Below are positions 1 through 7,748 of a DNA stretch of 64,000 bases, piece after piece; position 1 is the stretch's first letter, and each line of letters starts with the position of its first letter. Both the position numbers and the translations under genes were made by a program. The notes below the pieces were generated by a model, which was not told where the DNA came from, did no database searches, and was given only the letters and a program-made list of their open reading frames with translations. Source of the stretch: Azospirillum sp. TSH100 (GTDB lineage: Bacteria > Pseudomonadota > Alphaproteobacteria > Azospirillales > Azospirillaceae); NCBI RefSeq assembly GCF_004923295.1, contig NZ_CP039638.1, positions 124,001-188,000 on the forward strand, in the 5' to 3' direction.

Positions 1-486
1 GCTGGCGAGGTGGCTCTTGGCGGCCTCCAGCGCCGCGTCGGCGGTGCGGCGGCTGTTGCGGGCCTGATCGACCCGCTGTTCGGCGACATGGCCCTTGCCG
101 AACAGGATCAGCGCCCGCTCCATCTCCTTGGCGGCAAAATCGGCCTCGCTGACGCGCTGGGCGACCAGGGCGGTGGCTTCCTCCCGCGCGCGGCGGGTCT
201 GGCGCAGCTGGGCCTCGGCGGAGCGGAGCTGGGCCTCCAGGTCGCGGGTGTCGAGCGTGGCGATGACGGCGCCGGCCTCCACCAGATCGCCTTCCTCGAC
301 CGGGATGGTCAGGACGCGGGCGGCGTATTTGGTGGCGATGTCGATCTCGTTCGCCTCGATCCGGCCGTTGCCGGAGGCGAAGCCGGCCGGCAGGCGGTTG
401 CCCTGCATCGCCCGCCAGCCATAGGCGGCCCCGGTGCCGAGGATCGCCAGCAGGGCGACGGCAATGAGGAGTCGTTTCAGAGTCAT
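1..486 (-). CDS. HlyD-family periplasmic adaptor (membrane fusion) protein, 3' part cut by window edge
   Basis: Only the first 162 codons are present; the frame is open to the window edge. The product starts MTLKRLLIAVALLAILGTGAAYG, a short basic stretch and one N-terminal membrane anchor at about residues 5-24. A biotinyl-lipoyl-like beta domain follows (AARVLTIPVEEGDLVEAGAV, near 55-75), then a long alpha-helical hairpin rich in Ala, Arg and Glu from about 80 on. This is the layout of HlyD/EmrA/YbhG-type adaptors that link an inner-membrane pump to an outer-membrane channel. Its ATG shares ATGA with the stop of the upstream metallo-hydrolase gene, so the two are translationally coupled. Pump genes (ABC type in YbhG-like systems) are expected beyond the left edge. 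The family call is firm; the substrate is unknown. Confidence 0.85.
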   Translation of the reverse strand, partial: MTLKRLLIAVALLAILGTGAAYGWRAMQGNRLPAGFASGNGRIEANEIDIATKYAARVLTIPVEEGDLVEAGAVIATLDTRDLEAQLRSAEAQLRQTRRAREEATALVAQRVSEADFAAKEMERALILFGKGHVAEQRVDQARNSRRTADAALEAAKSHLAS

Positions 487-2090
487 GGCTGGGTTCCTTT
501 CCCGGCTTTCTCGTTATGGTCGAGAGCGCCCATCACGCCGGCGAGGATGCGGGTGCGCGCGGCATCGTCGGGGGCGGCGTCCAGCGTGCGGCGCAGCGCC
601 AGCAGCGCCTCGGCATAGTGATTGTGCCAGTCGAGGCCGGCGGCAAGGTCGGCCGGGGCGAGGCGCGGATGGCGGTCGGCCGGGGCCAGCGGGCAGGGGG
701 TGGCGAGGTCGACGCGGTCGTCCAGCGCCGGCTGGGCGATGCGCTCCGCCGCCCAGCCCTTGTCGAGCAGGGTCTGGCGGATGGCGGCGCGGGCGGGTTC
801 CTCGCCATGGACCAGGAACAGGCCGTGGCCGACGCCGTGGCGGGCCGCCACCCAGTCCAGCAGGGCGCTGCGGTCGGCATGGCCGGAATAGACGTCGATG
901 GAGCGGACCTTCGCCTTGATGGCGATCTCCTCGCCGTGGATGCGGACGCGGGGCGTACCCTCCTGCAACAGGCGGCCGAGTGTGCCGGGAGCCTGGTAGC
1001 CGACCAGCAGCACGGTGTCCTGCGGGCGCCACAGGCGGTTCTTCAGGTGGTGGCGGATGCGGCCGGCGTCGCACATGCCGCTGGCCGCCATGATGATGGC
1101 GCCGCCGGAAATGCTGTTCAGGCGCTGGCTTTCGGGCACGCTGCGGACATGGTGGAAATTGGCGCGGGTGAAGGGGTCGCCGTCGGTCTCCAGATCGGCG
1201 AGATGGCGGCGGAAGACGCCGGTCACCGCGTCGGCCAGCGGCGAATCGAGGAAGACGTCCACCGCCGGCAGCTGGCCGCTGTCGAACAGGCGGTCGAGGT
1301 CGTAGAGCAGTTCCTGCGTGCGCTCCACCGCGAAGACCGGGATCAGCAGGACGCCGCCGGCCGCCAGAGCCGCGGACACCTCGGCGCGCAGCACCGCCTG
1401 CCGGCCGGCCTCGTCGAGGTCGGTGCGCTCGCGGTCGCCGTAGGTGGTCTCCAGCACCATCCAGTCCGGCCGCTCCGGCCCGTCGGCATCGGCGTGGAAG
1501 CTCTTGCCGCCGGGGCCGAGGTCGCCGGAGAACAGCAGGCGGGTGGGGGCGCCGGTGCCATTTGCGGCCTCGACCTCGATGGAGGCGGAGCCCAGGATGT
1601 GGCCGGCCTGCCAGAAGCGGGCGCGCAGGCCGGGCAGGATCTCGGTCCAGCGGTCGTACTCGACGCGGCGCAGCCGGCGCAGGCTGCGGATGGCGTCGTC
1701 CTGGGTGTAGATCGCCTGCACCGGCGGACGGCCGCGCTGGCGGTTGCGGCGGTTGAGGCGCTCGACCTCGCCTTCCTGGATGTAGCCGCTGTCGGGCAGC
1801 ATGTATTCCAGCAGGTCGACCGTGCCGCCGGTGGCGTAGATGCGGCCGCGAAAGCCCAGCCGCGTCAGCTTGGGCAGCAGACCGGAATGGTCGATGTGGG
1901 CGTGGGTCAGCAGGACGGCTTTTATGGCGGCCGGATCGAAGGGGAAGGGGCGGTAGTTCAGTTCCCGGATCGTCTTGGTGCCCTGGAACATCCCGCAATC
2001 GATCAGCACGTCGCCTTCGGGCGTGGACAGGCGGAAGCAGGAACCGGTCACCGTTCCGGCGGCGCCATGGAAGGTCAGCGACAGGGACAT
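483..2090 (-). CDS. MBL-fold metallo-hydrolase with beta-CASP and RMMBL domains (RNA-processing type)
   Basis: A 535-residue protein of the CPSF73/YSH1-like branch of the metallo-beta-lactamase fold. Zinc-binding motifs are visible: HAHIDHSG at 63-70, AGHILGSA near 161, FSGDLG near 187, ETTYGDRE near 213 (start of the beta-CASP insert) and SGHADRSALLDW near 404 in the RMMBL segment. These residues form the di-metal site used for RNA or phosphodiester hydrolysis in characterised relatives. No signal peptide is seen, so it is cytosolic. It lies 66 bases downstream of the phosphorylase gene and overlaps the adaptor gene by four bases, so the three probably form one leftward transcription unit. 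The natural substrate cannot be read from the sequence. The ATG at 2090 is preceded by a purine-rich AAGGAG. Confidence 0.9.
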   Translation of the reverse strand: MSLSLTFHGAAGTVTGSCFRLSTPEGDVLIDCGMFQGTKTIRELNYRPFPFDPAAIKAVLLTHAHIDHSGLLPKLTRLGFRGRIYATGGTVDLLEYMLPDSGYIQEGEVERLNRRNRQRGRPPVQAIYTQDDAIRSLRRLRRVEYDRWTEILPGLRARFWQAGHILGSASIEVEAANGTGAPTRLLFSGDLGPGGKSFHADADGPERPDWMVLETTYGDRERTDLDEAGRQAVLRAEVSAALAAGGVLLIPVFAVERTQELLYDLDRLFDSGQLPAVDVFLDSPLADAVTGVFRRHLADLETDGDPFTRANFHHVRSVPESQRLNSISGGAIIMAASGMCDAGRIRHHLKNRLWRPQDTVLLVGYQAPGTLGRLLQEGTPRVRIHGEEIAIKAKVRSIDVYSGHADRSALLDWVAARHGVGHGLFLVHGEEPARAAIRQTLLDKGWAAERIAQPALDDRVDLATPCPLAPADRHPRLAPADLAAGLDWHNHYAEALLALRRTLDAAPDDAARTRILAGVMGALDHNEKAGKGTQP

Positions 2091-2156
2091 TGGTCGGCTC
2101 CTTGTTGAGTTCTCCCTCTCCCGCCCCGGAAGAGGGCATTTTTTGTCACCCCACCG

Positions 2157-3644
2157 TCACCCCACCGCCACCCCGCTGTTCTCCGCCGCAAAGGCCTGGG
2201 CGAAGGTGAAGTCGGCGTTGGTGCTGGCGTGGATGCGGTACAGCGGTTCGCCCCGGCGCACGCGCTCGCCGACCTTGCGGAGAAGATCGATGCCGGCGCC
2301 CTTGTCGGTCGGCGCGCCGGCAAGTCGGGCGATGCGGGCGAGGCGGTAGCAGTCGAGCGACGACACGATCCCCTCGGCTGGCGATGCGACCTCCGCCACC
2401 AGCGAGCCGAGGGTCGCCACCGCGGGCGGCGGCCCCTGCATCGCGATGATGCGTTCCATTGCGGCCAGCGCGGCTCCCGACTCCAGCAGCTCGCGCGCCC
2501 GGCGGTTGCCGCTGCCGCCGCGGACGGCGGGGTCGAATTCCAGGATGCGGCCGGACAGCAGCAGGGCGCGCTCCCTCAGGTCGGCGGGCCCGGCCGGATC
2601 GTTGCGCAGCACCGCCATCACGTCGCGCGCCTCCAGCACCGGGCCGATGCCGCGCCCGACCGGCTGCGAACCGTCGGTGATCGCCACCTCCAGCGTCAGG
2701 CCCAAGCGGTCGCCGACATGCTCGAACAGCTTGCGCAGGCGCACCGCCTCGCCCGCCGTGCGGATCTTCGCGCTGGGGCCGACGGGGATGTCGATCAGCA
2801 GATGGGTGGAGCCGGCCGCCACCTTCTTCGACAGGATGGAGGCGACCAGCTGCTCGCGGGTGTCGATGGCGAGGGGGCGCTCGACCGAGATCAGGATGTC
2901 GTCGGCCGGCGACAGCCGGACATGGCCGCCCCAGACCAGACAGCCCTTGGCCTCGCGCACCAGGGCCTGCATGCGTTCCACCGGCATGTCGACGTTGGCC
3001 AGCACCTCCATGGTGTCGGCGGTGCCGGCGGGCGACGTGATGGCGCGCGACGAGGTCTTGGGAATCGGCAGGCCATGGGCGGCGACGATGGGCACCACGA
3101 TCATCGAGGTGCGGTTGCCGGGGATGCCGCCGATGCAGTGCTTGTCGGCGATGGTTCCCAAATCCTGCCAGTGCAGCCGGGTGCCGGCGGCGATCATGGC
3201 GCGGGTCAGGCCCAGCACCTCCGCCGTCGTCATGAAGCTGGCGCAGGCGATCAGGAAGGCGGCGATCTCGATCTTGGAGTAACGCTGGTCGGTGACGTCG
3301 CGGATGATCGCGGCGAGCTGGTCGTCGGTCAGGGCGGCACCGCCGACCTTGGCACGAACCAGCTCGAAGCTTTCCGGCGGGGTGGGCGGGACGAGATGGA
3401 CGGCGGAGCCCTCCGCCAGTCCCAGCTGGCCGAAGGCGGGATCGGACAGGCCGATCTCGTCGGGGCCGACGATTGCGGGGTCGTCGACGATGTTCAGCAC
3501 CGCCAGCAGGGAGCGGCCGTCATTCCGCACCTCCACCCGGCCGAGCCCGAGGAAATCCTCGACATGGTAGCGGGTGCAGCGGCGGTTGAGGAAGGCGACG
3601 TTCTCCCGGACGGTGTCGATCGCCAGATGTCGAAGCGTCAGCAT
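2157..3644 (-). CDS. thymidine phosphorylase family protein (type 2, AMP-phosphorylase-like)
   Basis: A 495-residue nucleoside/nucleotide phosphorylase of the DeoA-like superfamily, in the long form that carries an extra N-terminal domain of about 85 residues absent from E. coli DeoA (about 440 residues). The phosphate-binding loop DKHCIGGIPGNRTS (167-180) and the substrate loop SSRAITSPAGTADTMEVLAN (198-217) are intact. Archaeal members of this long form are AMP phosphorylases that release ribose 1,5-bisphosphate; bacterial ones are usually called putative thymidine phosphorylase without proof. It is probably the first gene of the leftward group with the MBL hydrolase and the adaptor. An RNA hydrolase beside a nucleotide phosphorylase suggests RNA or nucleotide salvage, but that is inference. 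No ribose-1,5-bisphosphate isomerase or RuBisCO gene is in view. Confidence 0.85.
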   Translation of the reverse strand: MLTLRHLAIDTVRENVAFLNRRCTRYHVEDFLGLGRVEVRNDGRSLLAVLNIVDDPAIVGPDEIGLSDPAFGQLGLAEGSAVHLVPPTPPESFELVRAKVGGAALTDDQLAAIIRDVTDQRYSKIEIAAFLIACASFMTTAEVLGLTRAMIAAGTRLHWQDLGTIADKHCIGGIPGNRTSMIVVPIVAAHGLPIPKTSSRAITSPAGTADTMEVLANVDMPVERMQALVREAKGCLVWGGHVRLSPADDILISVERPLAIDTREQLVASILSKKVAAGSTHLLIDIPVGPSAKIRTAGEAVRLRKLFEHVGDRLGLTLEVAITDGSQPVGRGIGPVLEARDVMAVLRNDPAGPADLRERALLLSGRILEFDPAVRGGSGNRRARELLESGAALAAMERIIAMQGPPPAVATLGSLVAEVASPAEGIVSSLDCYRLARIARLAGAPTDKGAGIDLLRKVGERVRRGEPLYRIHASTNADFTFAQAFAAENSGVAVG

Positions 3645-3763
3645 GCGTACAGTCTAACGCCGGCCCGGCGCGTCAGCGTCGCCGAGCCTGCGCGTCAGCC
3701 ATGCCGGCCCTTACGCCTTGCGGTTGATCCGGATCATTGGCGGGACGGAGGGGGTGTGCTTCC

Positions 3764-4828
3764 TCACGTGCTCTCCCGCGCGATGAAGGTCAGCCCGAGG
3801 TCGAGGCGCCGCTGCGGCGGCTCCTTGCCGTCCATCAGGTCGAGCAGCATCGCCGCGGCGTGCCGGCCGATGGCGTAGCGCGGCGTGGCGACGGTGGTCA
3901 GGGTCGGTGTCGTCCAGGCCGAGGCCGGCAGGTCGTTGAAGCCGGCGACGGCCAGCTGCTCCGGCACGCGGATGCCGCGGCGCTGGCATTGGAACAGGGC
4001 TCCCTGCGCCAGATCGTCGTTGCAGAAGAAGACGGCGTCGCAGTCGCTGTTCTCCGCCATCAGCCGGTCGATCATCGCCGCACCGAGTTGGATCGAGGAC
4101 CGGTCGGGCAGGCGCCAGACGCGCGTCTCGTCATAGAGCCCGGCCTCCTCCAGCGCGTGGCGGTAGCCGTCGAGGCGGGAGAGCGTGCGGGGATCGAGCT
4201 GTACCGCGACGAAGCCGATTCGGCGATAGCCGCGCGCCAGCAGGTGGGTGGTCATCAGCCGGCCGCCCTCCTCCTGGGAACAGCCGACGCTGTGGCTGTC
4301 GGGGTCGTCCAGCAGCTCCATCATGTGGACGGTCGGGCTGGACAGCGCCGACAGGTAGGTGCGGGCGACCGCGGTGTGGTCGGTGCCGGTCAGCAGCAGG
4401 CCGTCGGGCTGGAACTGGAGGTAGGTGCGGATCAGCCGCTCCTCCTCCTCCGGCGAGTAATGGGTGACGCCGATCAGGGCGCGGTAGCCGCGCGGCAGCA
4501 GCATGTCGTGGATGCCGGCCAGCGTCTCGACGAAGACCATGTTGGTCATCGACGGGATCAGCACCGCCACCGTCATCGACCGCGCCGAGGCCAGGGCGCT
4601 GGCGGCCTGATTCGGCACGTAGCCCATCGACTGCGCAGTGTCGAGGATGCGCTGGCGGAGATCCGGCGCCACCAGCTCCGGCCGCTTGAAGGCACGCGAC
4701 ACCGTGATGGCGCTGATGCCCACGCGCTCCGCCACATCCGCCATCGTCGCGCGCCCGGTGCGCGAGGAGCGCGGCTTGCGCGTCTTGATCGCCGAAGGTG
4801 CAGCCCGATCATCGCCATGCGTCGTCAC
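3764..4828 (-). CDS. gntR: LacI-family repressor, GntR (gluconate) type
   Basis: A 354-residue repressor: LacI helix-turn-helix at about 29-48 (MADVAERVGISAITVSRAF), hinge helix, and a periplasmic-binding-protein-like sensor domain from about 82 onward (VAVLIPSMTNMVFVETLAGI). The chosen start is GTG at 4828, because AAGGA lies 11 bases upstream; an ATG at 4903 would add 25 unlikely residues and has no ribosome site. It is divergent from gluconokinase and a TRAP transporter, the usual place of a gluconate repressor, and the gap holds two AGCGCT-centred palindromes (5037-5048 and 5137-5152). By analogy with E. coli GntR it should repress gntK and the transporter until gluconate or a related sugar acid binds. 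The symbol rests on similarity and context. Confidence 0.85.
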   Translation of the reverse strand: MTTHGDDRAAPSAIKTRKPRSSRTGRATMADVAERVGISAITVSRAFKRPELVAPDLRQRILDTAQSMGYVPNQAASALASARSMTVAVLIPSMTNMVFVETLAGIHDMLLPRGYRALIGVTHYSPEEEERLIRTYLQFQPDGLLLTGTDHTAVARTYLSALSSPTVHMMELLDDPDSHSVGCSQEEGGRLMTTHLLARGYRRIGFVAVQLDPRTLSRLDGYRHALEEAGLYDETRVWRLPDRSSIQLGAAMIDRLMAENSDCDAVFFCNDDLAQGALFQCQRRGIRVPEQLAVAGFNDLPASAWTTPTLTTVATPRYAIGRHAAAMLLDLMDGKEPPQRRLDLGLTFIAREST

Positions 4829-5036
4829 AGGGGAAATGTCCTTCCGATGCCGGCCGCCGCGGCCAGGAGGCGCACGGGATGGCCGGGTGGTAGTGTGTAG
4901 CACGGCCGGCCGGAGCCGCCAGTCCCGCAGAGCCGCCGTTCGCGGAGGTCTGCTTCACGGACCCTTCGTCCTCCGGCTGCCGCTCCCGCGGGCAAGTTTG
5001 TCAGTAACTCAAACAAATCTCTTTACGCGCATCCAG

Positions 5037-5048
5037 GTTAGCGCTAAC
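5037..5048. promoter_or_regulatory. GntR-type operator 1
   Basis: Perfect 12-base palindrome GTTAGCGCTAAC. The CG-centred inverted repeat with TTA/TAA shoulders is typical of LacI-family operators. It lies between the divergent repressor and gluconokinase genes and shares the AGCGCTAACA half with a second site at 5137-5152. Confidence 0.7.
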
Positions 5049-5136
5049 AGTAGCGGCATCCCGTCTCGACCTCATCCGTACAAACCGGCTCCCGTGGCTG
5101 CGGACACCGGCTGATCGTAACCGAGACGACTGATAT

Positions 5137-5152
5137 ATGACAGCGCTAACAT
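5137..5152. promoter_or_regulatory. GntR-type operator 2
   Basis: ATGACAGCGCTAACAT, an imperfect palindrome around AGCGCT whose right half (AGCGCTAACA) matches operator 1 exactly. It ends 24 bases before the gntK start, a position suited to blocking transcription initiation or early elongation. Confidence 0.65.
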
Positions 5153-5176
5153 AGATCCCTGCGGGAACACAGGCTC

Positions 5177-5791
5177 ATGAACGGTCCCTCCATCGCGCCG
5201 CCCCCCATCCCGCCGATCATCGTGGTGATGGGGGTGGCCGGCTGCGGCAAGTCCAGTGTCGGGCAGACCCTGGCGTTGGCGCTTGGCCTTGGCTTCGTCG
5301 AGGGCGATGCGCACCATCCGCCTGCCAACATCGCCAAGATGTCCTCCGGCATTCCGCTGAACGACGCCGACCGTGACGGTTGGCTTGGCACGCTGGCCGG
5401 CTTCATCGCCGAGGCGGACCGTGACGGGCGCGGGCTGGTGGTCGCCTGTTCGGCGTTGAAGCGGCGCTACCGCGACCGGCTGCGCGGCGGGTGCGGGCGG
5501 GTGGTCTTCCTGCATCTGCATGGCGACAAGGCGCTGATTTCCTCTCGCATGGGGGCGCGGACCGCCCATTTCATGCCCACCGCCCTGCTCGACAGCCAGT
5601 TCGCCGATCTTGAGAGTCCTGCGGCCGACGAGGCGGTGTTGTCCTACGAGGTGACGCTGCCGGCCGATGCCATCGTCGCCGATGCCTGTGCCCGTCTGAG
5701 CGGCGGCGAAGCCGACAAAGCAAGTCCTGACAATGGCGGCAAAGCCGCCGCGCAAAATAATGGCGGTTTGGCCGCCGGGAGGAGCGCATGA
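5177..5791 (+). CDS. gntK: gluconokinase
   Basis: A 204-residue cytosolic P-loop kinase that phosphorylates D-gluconate to 6-phosphogluconate, feeding the Entner-Doudoroff or pentose phosphate route. Walker A is GVAGCGKSS at 19-27; the family motif GDAHHPPANIAKMSSGIPLN follows near residue 43, and the ALKRRYRD segment near 93 is the lid region of GntK/IdnK enzymes. The catalytic core is usual length (about 170-175 residues); the last 30 residues, rich in Gly, Ala and Asn, are an extra tail. Its 3' end shares ATGA with the start of the TRAP small subunit gene, so kinase and transporter are translationally coupled, which argues that the transporter brings in gluconate or a close relative. Expression is probably controlled by the divergent GntR-type repressor. 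Confidence 0.92.
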   Translation: MNGPSIAPPPIPPIIVVMGVAGCGKSSVGQTLALALGLGFVEGDAHHPPANIAKMSSGIPLNDADRDGWLGTLAGFIAEADRDGRGLVVACSALKRRYRDRLRGGCGRVVFLHLHGDKALISSRMGARTAHFMPTALLDSQFADLESPAADEAVLSYEVTLPADAIVADACARLSGGEADKASPDNGGKAAAQNNGGLAAGRSA

Positions 5792-6363
5792 AGAGCGTGG
5801 CGGATCTGCTGGAGCGGATCACCGAATGGATCATGGCGGCGATGCTGGCGATCATGGTCGGTCTCGTCTTCAGCAACGTCGTCCTGCGCTATATCTTCAG
5901 CAGCGGCATCGTCGCTGCGGAGGAGATCGCGCGGCTGATGTTCGTCTGGCTGGTGTTCCTGGGCGCCACCGTGGCGCTGCGCCACCAGCGCCATCTCGGG
6001 CTGGAGATCCTGCAGAGCCGGTTGCCGTTCAAGGTGCGCCGGGCCTGCGCGGTGATCTCGCACCTGATGATCCTCTACGCGCTCTATCTGTTCGTGCAGG
6101 GCAGCTGGATCCAGCTGCTGATCGGCATGGAGACCTTCTCCACCGTCCTGCGCTTCCCGATGGCGATCTACGCCGCGGCCGGCTTCTTCCCGGCCATCGC
6201 CATGGCGCTGATCGTGCTGGCGAACCTGTGGCGCATCGTCACCAACCAGCCCGGCGCCCGCATCCCCGGCAACCCCGACACGATGATGGACCATCCGGAG
6301 TCGCACGGCCCCGCCGTGGCTCCGCCGGCGCCCAGCCATGGCGCTGCCGCCGTCAAGCACTGA
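5788..6363 (+). CDS. TRAP transporter small membrane subunit (DctQ family)
   Basis: A 191-residue inner-membrane protein with four predicted membrane helices (about 15-37, 50-70, 92-112 and 130-152). The DctQ signature region is present (EEIARLMFVWLVFLGATVAL near 46-65), followed by RHQRHLGLEIL. It pairs with the DctM-type large subunit to form the membrane part of a tripartite ATP-independent periplasmic transporter. The start overlaps the gntK stop by four bases. The last 30 or so residues are a soluble Pro/Ala/His-rich tail. The gap to dctM is 54 bases. Confidence 0.88.
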   Translation: MKSVADLLERITEWIMAAMLAIMVGLVFSNVVLRYIFSSGIVAAEEIARLMFVWLVFLGATVALRHQRHLGLEILQSRLPFKVRRACAVISHLMILYALYLFVQGSWIQLLIGMETFSTVLRFPMAIYAAAGFFPAIAMALIVLANLWRIVTNQPGARIPGNPDTMMDHPESHGPAVAPPAPSHGAAAVKH

Positions 6364-6417
6364 GCCTCGAACATTGAGTCAGGCCCGGAAGACCCTTTTG
6401 CGGACGGAGACGCCGCC

Positions 6418-7695
6418 ATGACGCTCACCATTTTCCTGGGCTCGCTGTTCGGCTTCATGCTGCTCGGCATGCCCATCGCCTTCGCGCTGATGCTGACCGG
6501 CGTCGCGCTGATGGTCCATCTCGACTTCTTCGACGCCCAGCTCGTCGCCCAGAACATGCTGAACGGCGCCGACAATTATCCGCTGATGGCGGTGCCCTTC
6601 TTCATCCTGGCCGGCGAATTGATGAATGCCGGTGGCATCTCCCAGCGCATCATCAACCTGGCGGTCAGCCTGGTCGGCCACATCAAGGGCGGGCTGGGAT
6701 ACGTCACCATCGGCGCGTCGGTGATGCTGGCCAGCCTGTCCGGTTCGGCCATCGCCGACACGGCCGCACTCGCCACGCTGCTGATCCCGATGATGCGCGA
6801 CCACGGCTATCCGGTGCCGCGCGCGGCGGGCCTGATCGCGTCGGGCGGCATCATCGCCCCGATCATCCCGCCCAGCATGCCCTTCATCATCTTCGGCGTG
6901 ACCACCAACACCTCGATCAGCGCCCTGTTCATGGGCGGCATCGTCCCCGGCCTTCTGATGGGGCTGGGCCTGATCGGCGCCTGGGTGTTCGTCGTCCGCG
7001 ACATGACGGTGAAGCTGCAACCGAAGGCGAGCGGGCGGGAGCGGGTGAAGGCGCTGACCGACGGGGTCTGGGCGCTGGCCCTGCCGGTCATCATCATCGG
7101 CGGCCTGCGCGGCGGCATCTTCACGCCGACCGAGGCCGCGGTGGTCGCCGCCGTCTATTCGCTGCTGGTGGCGCTGTTCGTCTACCGTCAGGTCACGCTG
7201 CCGCAGCTGGTGCCGCTGCTGGTCCAGGCGGCGCGCACCACTGCCACGGTGATGTTCCTGTGTGCCGCCGCCCTGGTGTCGTCCTACATGGTGACGCTGG
7301 CCGACCTGCCGCAGCAGATGACGGAGCTGCTCGCCCCGCTGATGAGCCATCCGAAGATGCTGATGCTCGCCATCGCCCTGCTTCTGCTGGCCGTCGGCAC
7401 GGTGATGGACCTGACGCCGACCATCCTGGTGCTGGGCCCGGTACTGACCCCGCTGGCGATCAAGGCGGGCATCGACCCGACCTATTTCGGCGTGATGTTC
7501 GTCCTGATCGGCACGCTGGGCCTGATCCATCCGCCGGTCTGCACGGTGCTGAACGTGGTGTGCGGCGTCGCCCGCATCTCGCTGGAAAGCGCCACCAAGG
7601 GCATCTGGCCCTTCCTGCTGACCTACATCGTGCTGGTGGGGCTGCTGATCGCCGTGCCGGAGATCGTCACCGTGCCGCTGCACATCTTCCACTGA
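6418..7695 (+). CDS. TRAP transporter large membrane subunit (DctM family)
   Basis: A 425-residue protein of usual length for the ion-coupled permease of TRAP systems, with about 12 hydrophobic segments starting at LTIFLGSLFGFMLLGMPIAF. Family motifs include GELMNAGGISQRIINLA near 62-78, the GSAIADTAA stretch near 104 and IIPPSMPFIIFGV near 150. It should use a sodium or proton gradient to import the acid delivered by the binding protein encoded just downstream. Gene order gntK-dctQ-dctM-dctP suggests one transcript. Confidence 0.9.
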   Translation: MTLTIFLGSLFGFMLLGMPIAFALMLTGVALMVHLDFFDAQLVAQNMLNGADNYPLMAVPFFILAGELMNAGGISQRIINLAVSLVGHIKGGLGYVTIGASVMLASLSGSAIADTAALATLLIPMMRDHGYPVPRAAGLIASGGIIAPIIPPSMPFIIFGVTTNTSISALFMGGIVPGLLMGLGLIGAWVFVVRDMTVKLQPKASGRERVKALTDGVWALALPVIIIGGLRGGIFTPTEAAVVAAVYSLLVALFVYRQVTLPQLVPLLVQAARTTATVMFLCAAALVSSYMVTLADLPQQMTELLAPLMSHPKMLMLAIALLLLAVGTVMDLTPTILVLGPVLTPLAIKAGIDPTYFGVMFVLIGTLGLIHPPVCTVLNVVCGVARISLESATKGIWPFLLTYIVLVGLLIAVPEIVTVPLHIFH

Positions 7696-7748
7696 CGCCT
7701 GAAAACCAAACACAACGAAACACCAGACGGTTAAGGGAGACCGACACC

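Larger units (their letters stand above)
4829..5176. promoter_or_regulatory. divergent gntR / gntK control region
   Basis: A 348-base gap between two divergent starts. It carries two LacI-type palindromes, annotated separately, whose centres are 102 bases apart, a spacing that would allow a DNA loop. The stretch from about 4995 to 5160 is lower in GC than the flanking genes, as expected for promoters. No convincing -35/-10 pair could be fixed by eye. No small gene is seen. Confidence 0.6.

Noticed and set aside
6379..7713. 444-codon minus-strand frame rich in Asp, His and Gln
   Set aside because: Antisense of the TRAP large subunit; no ribosome site or recognisable fold.
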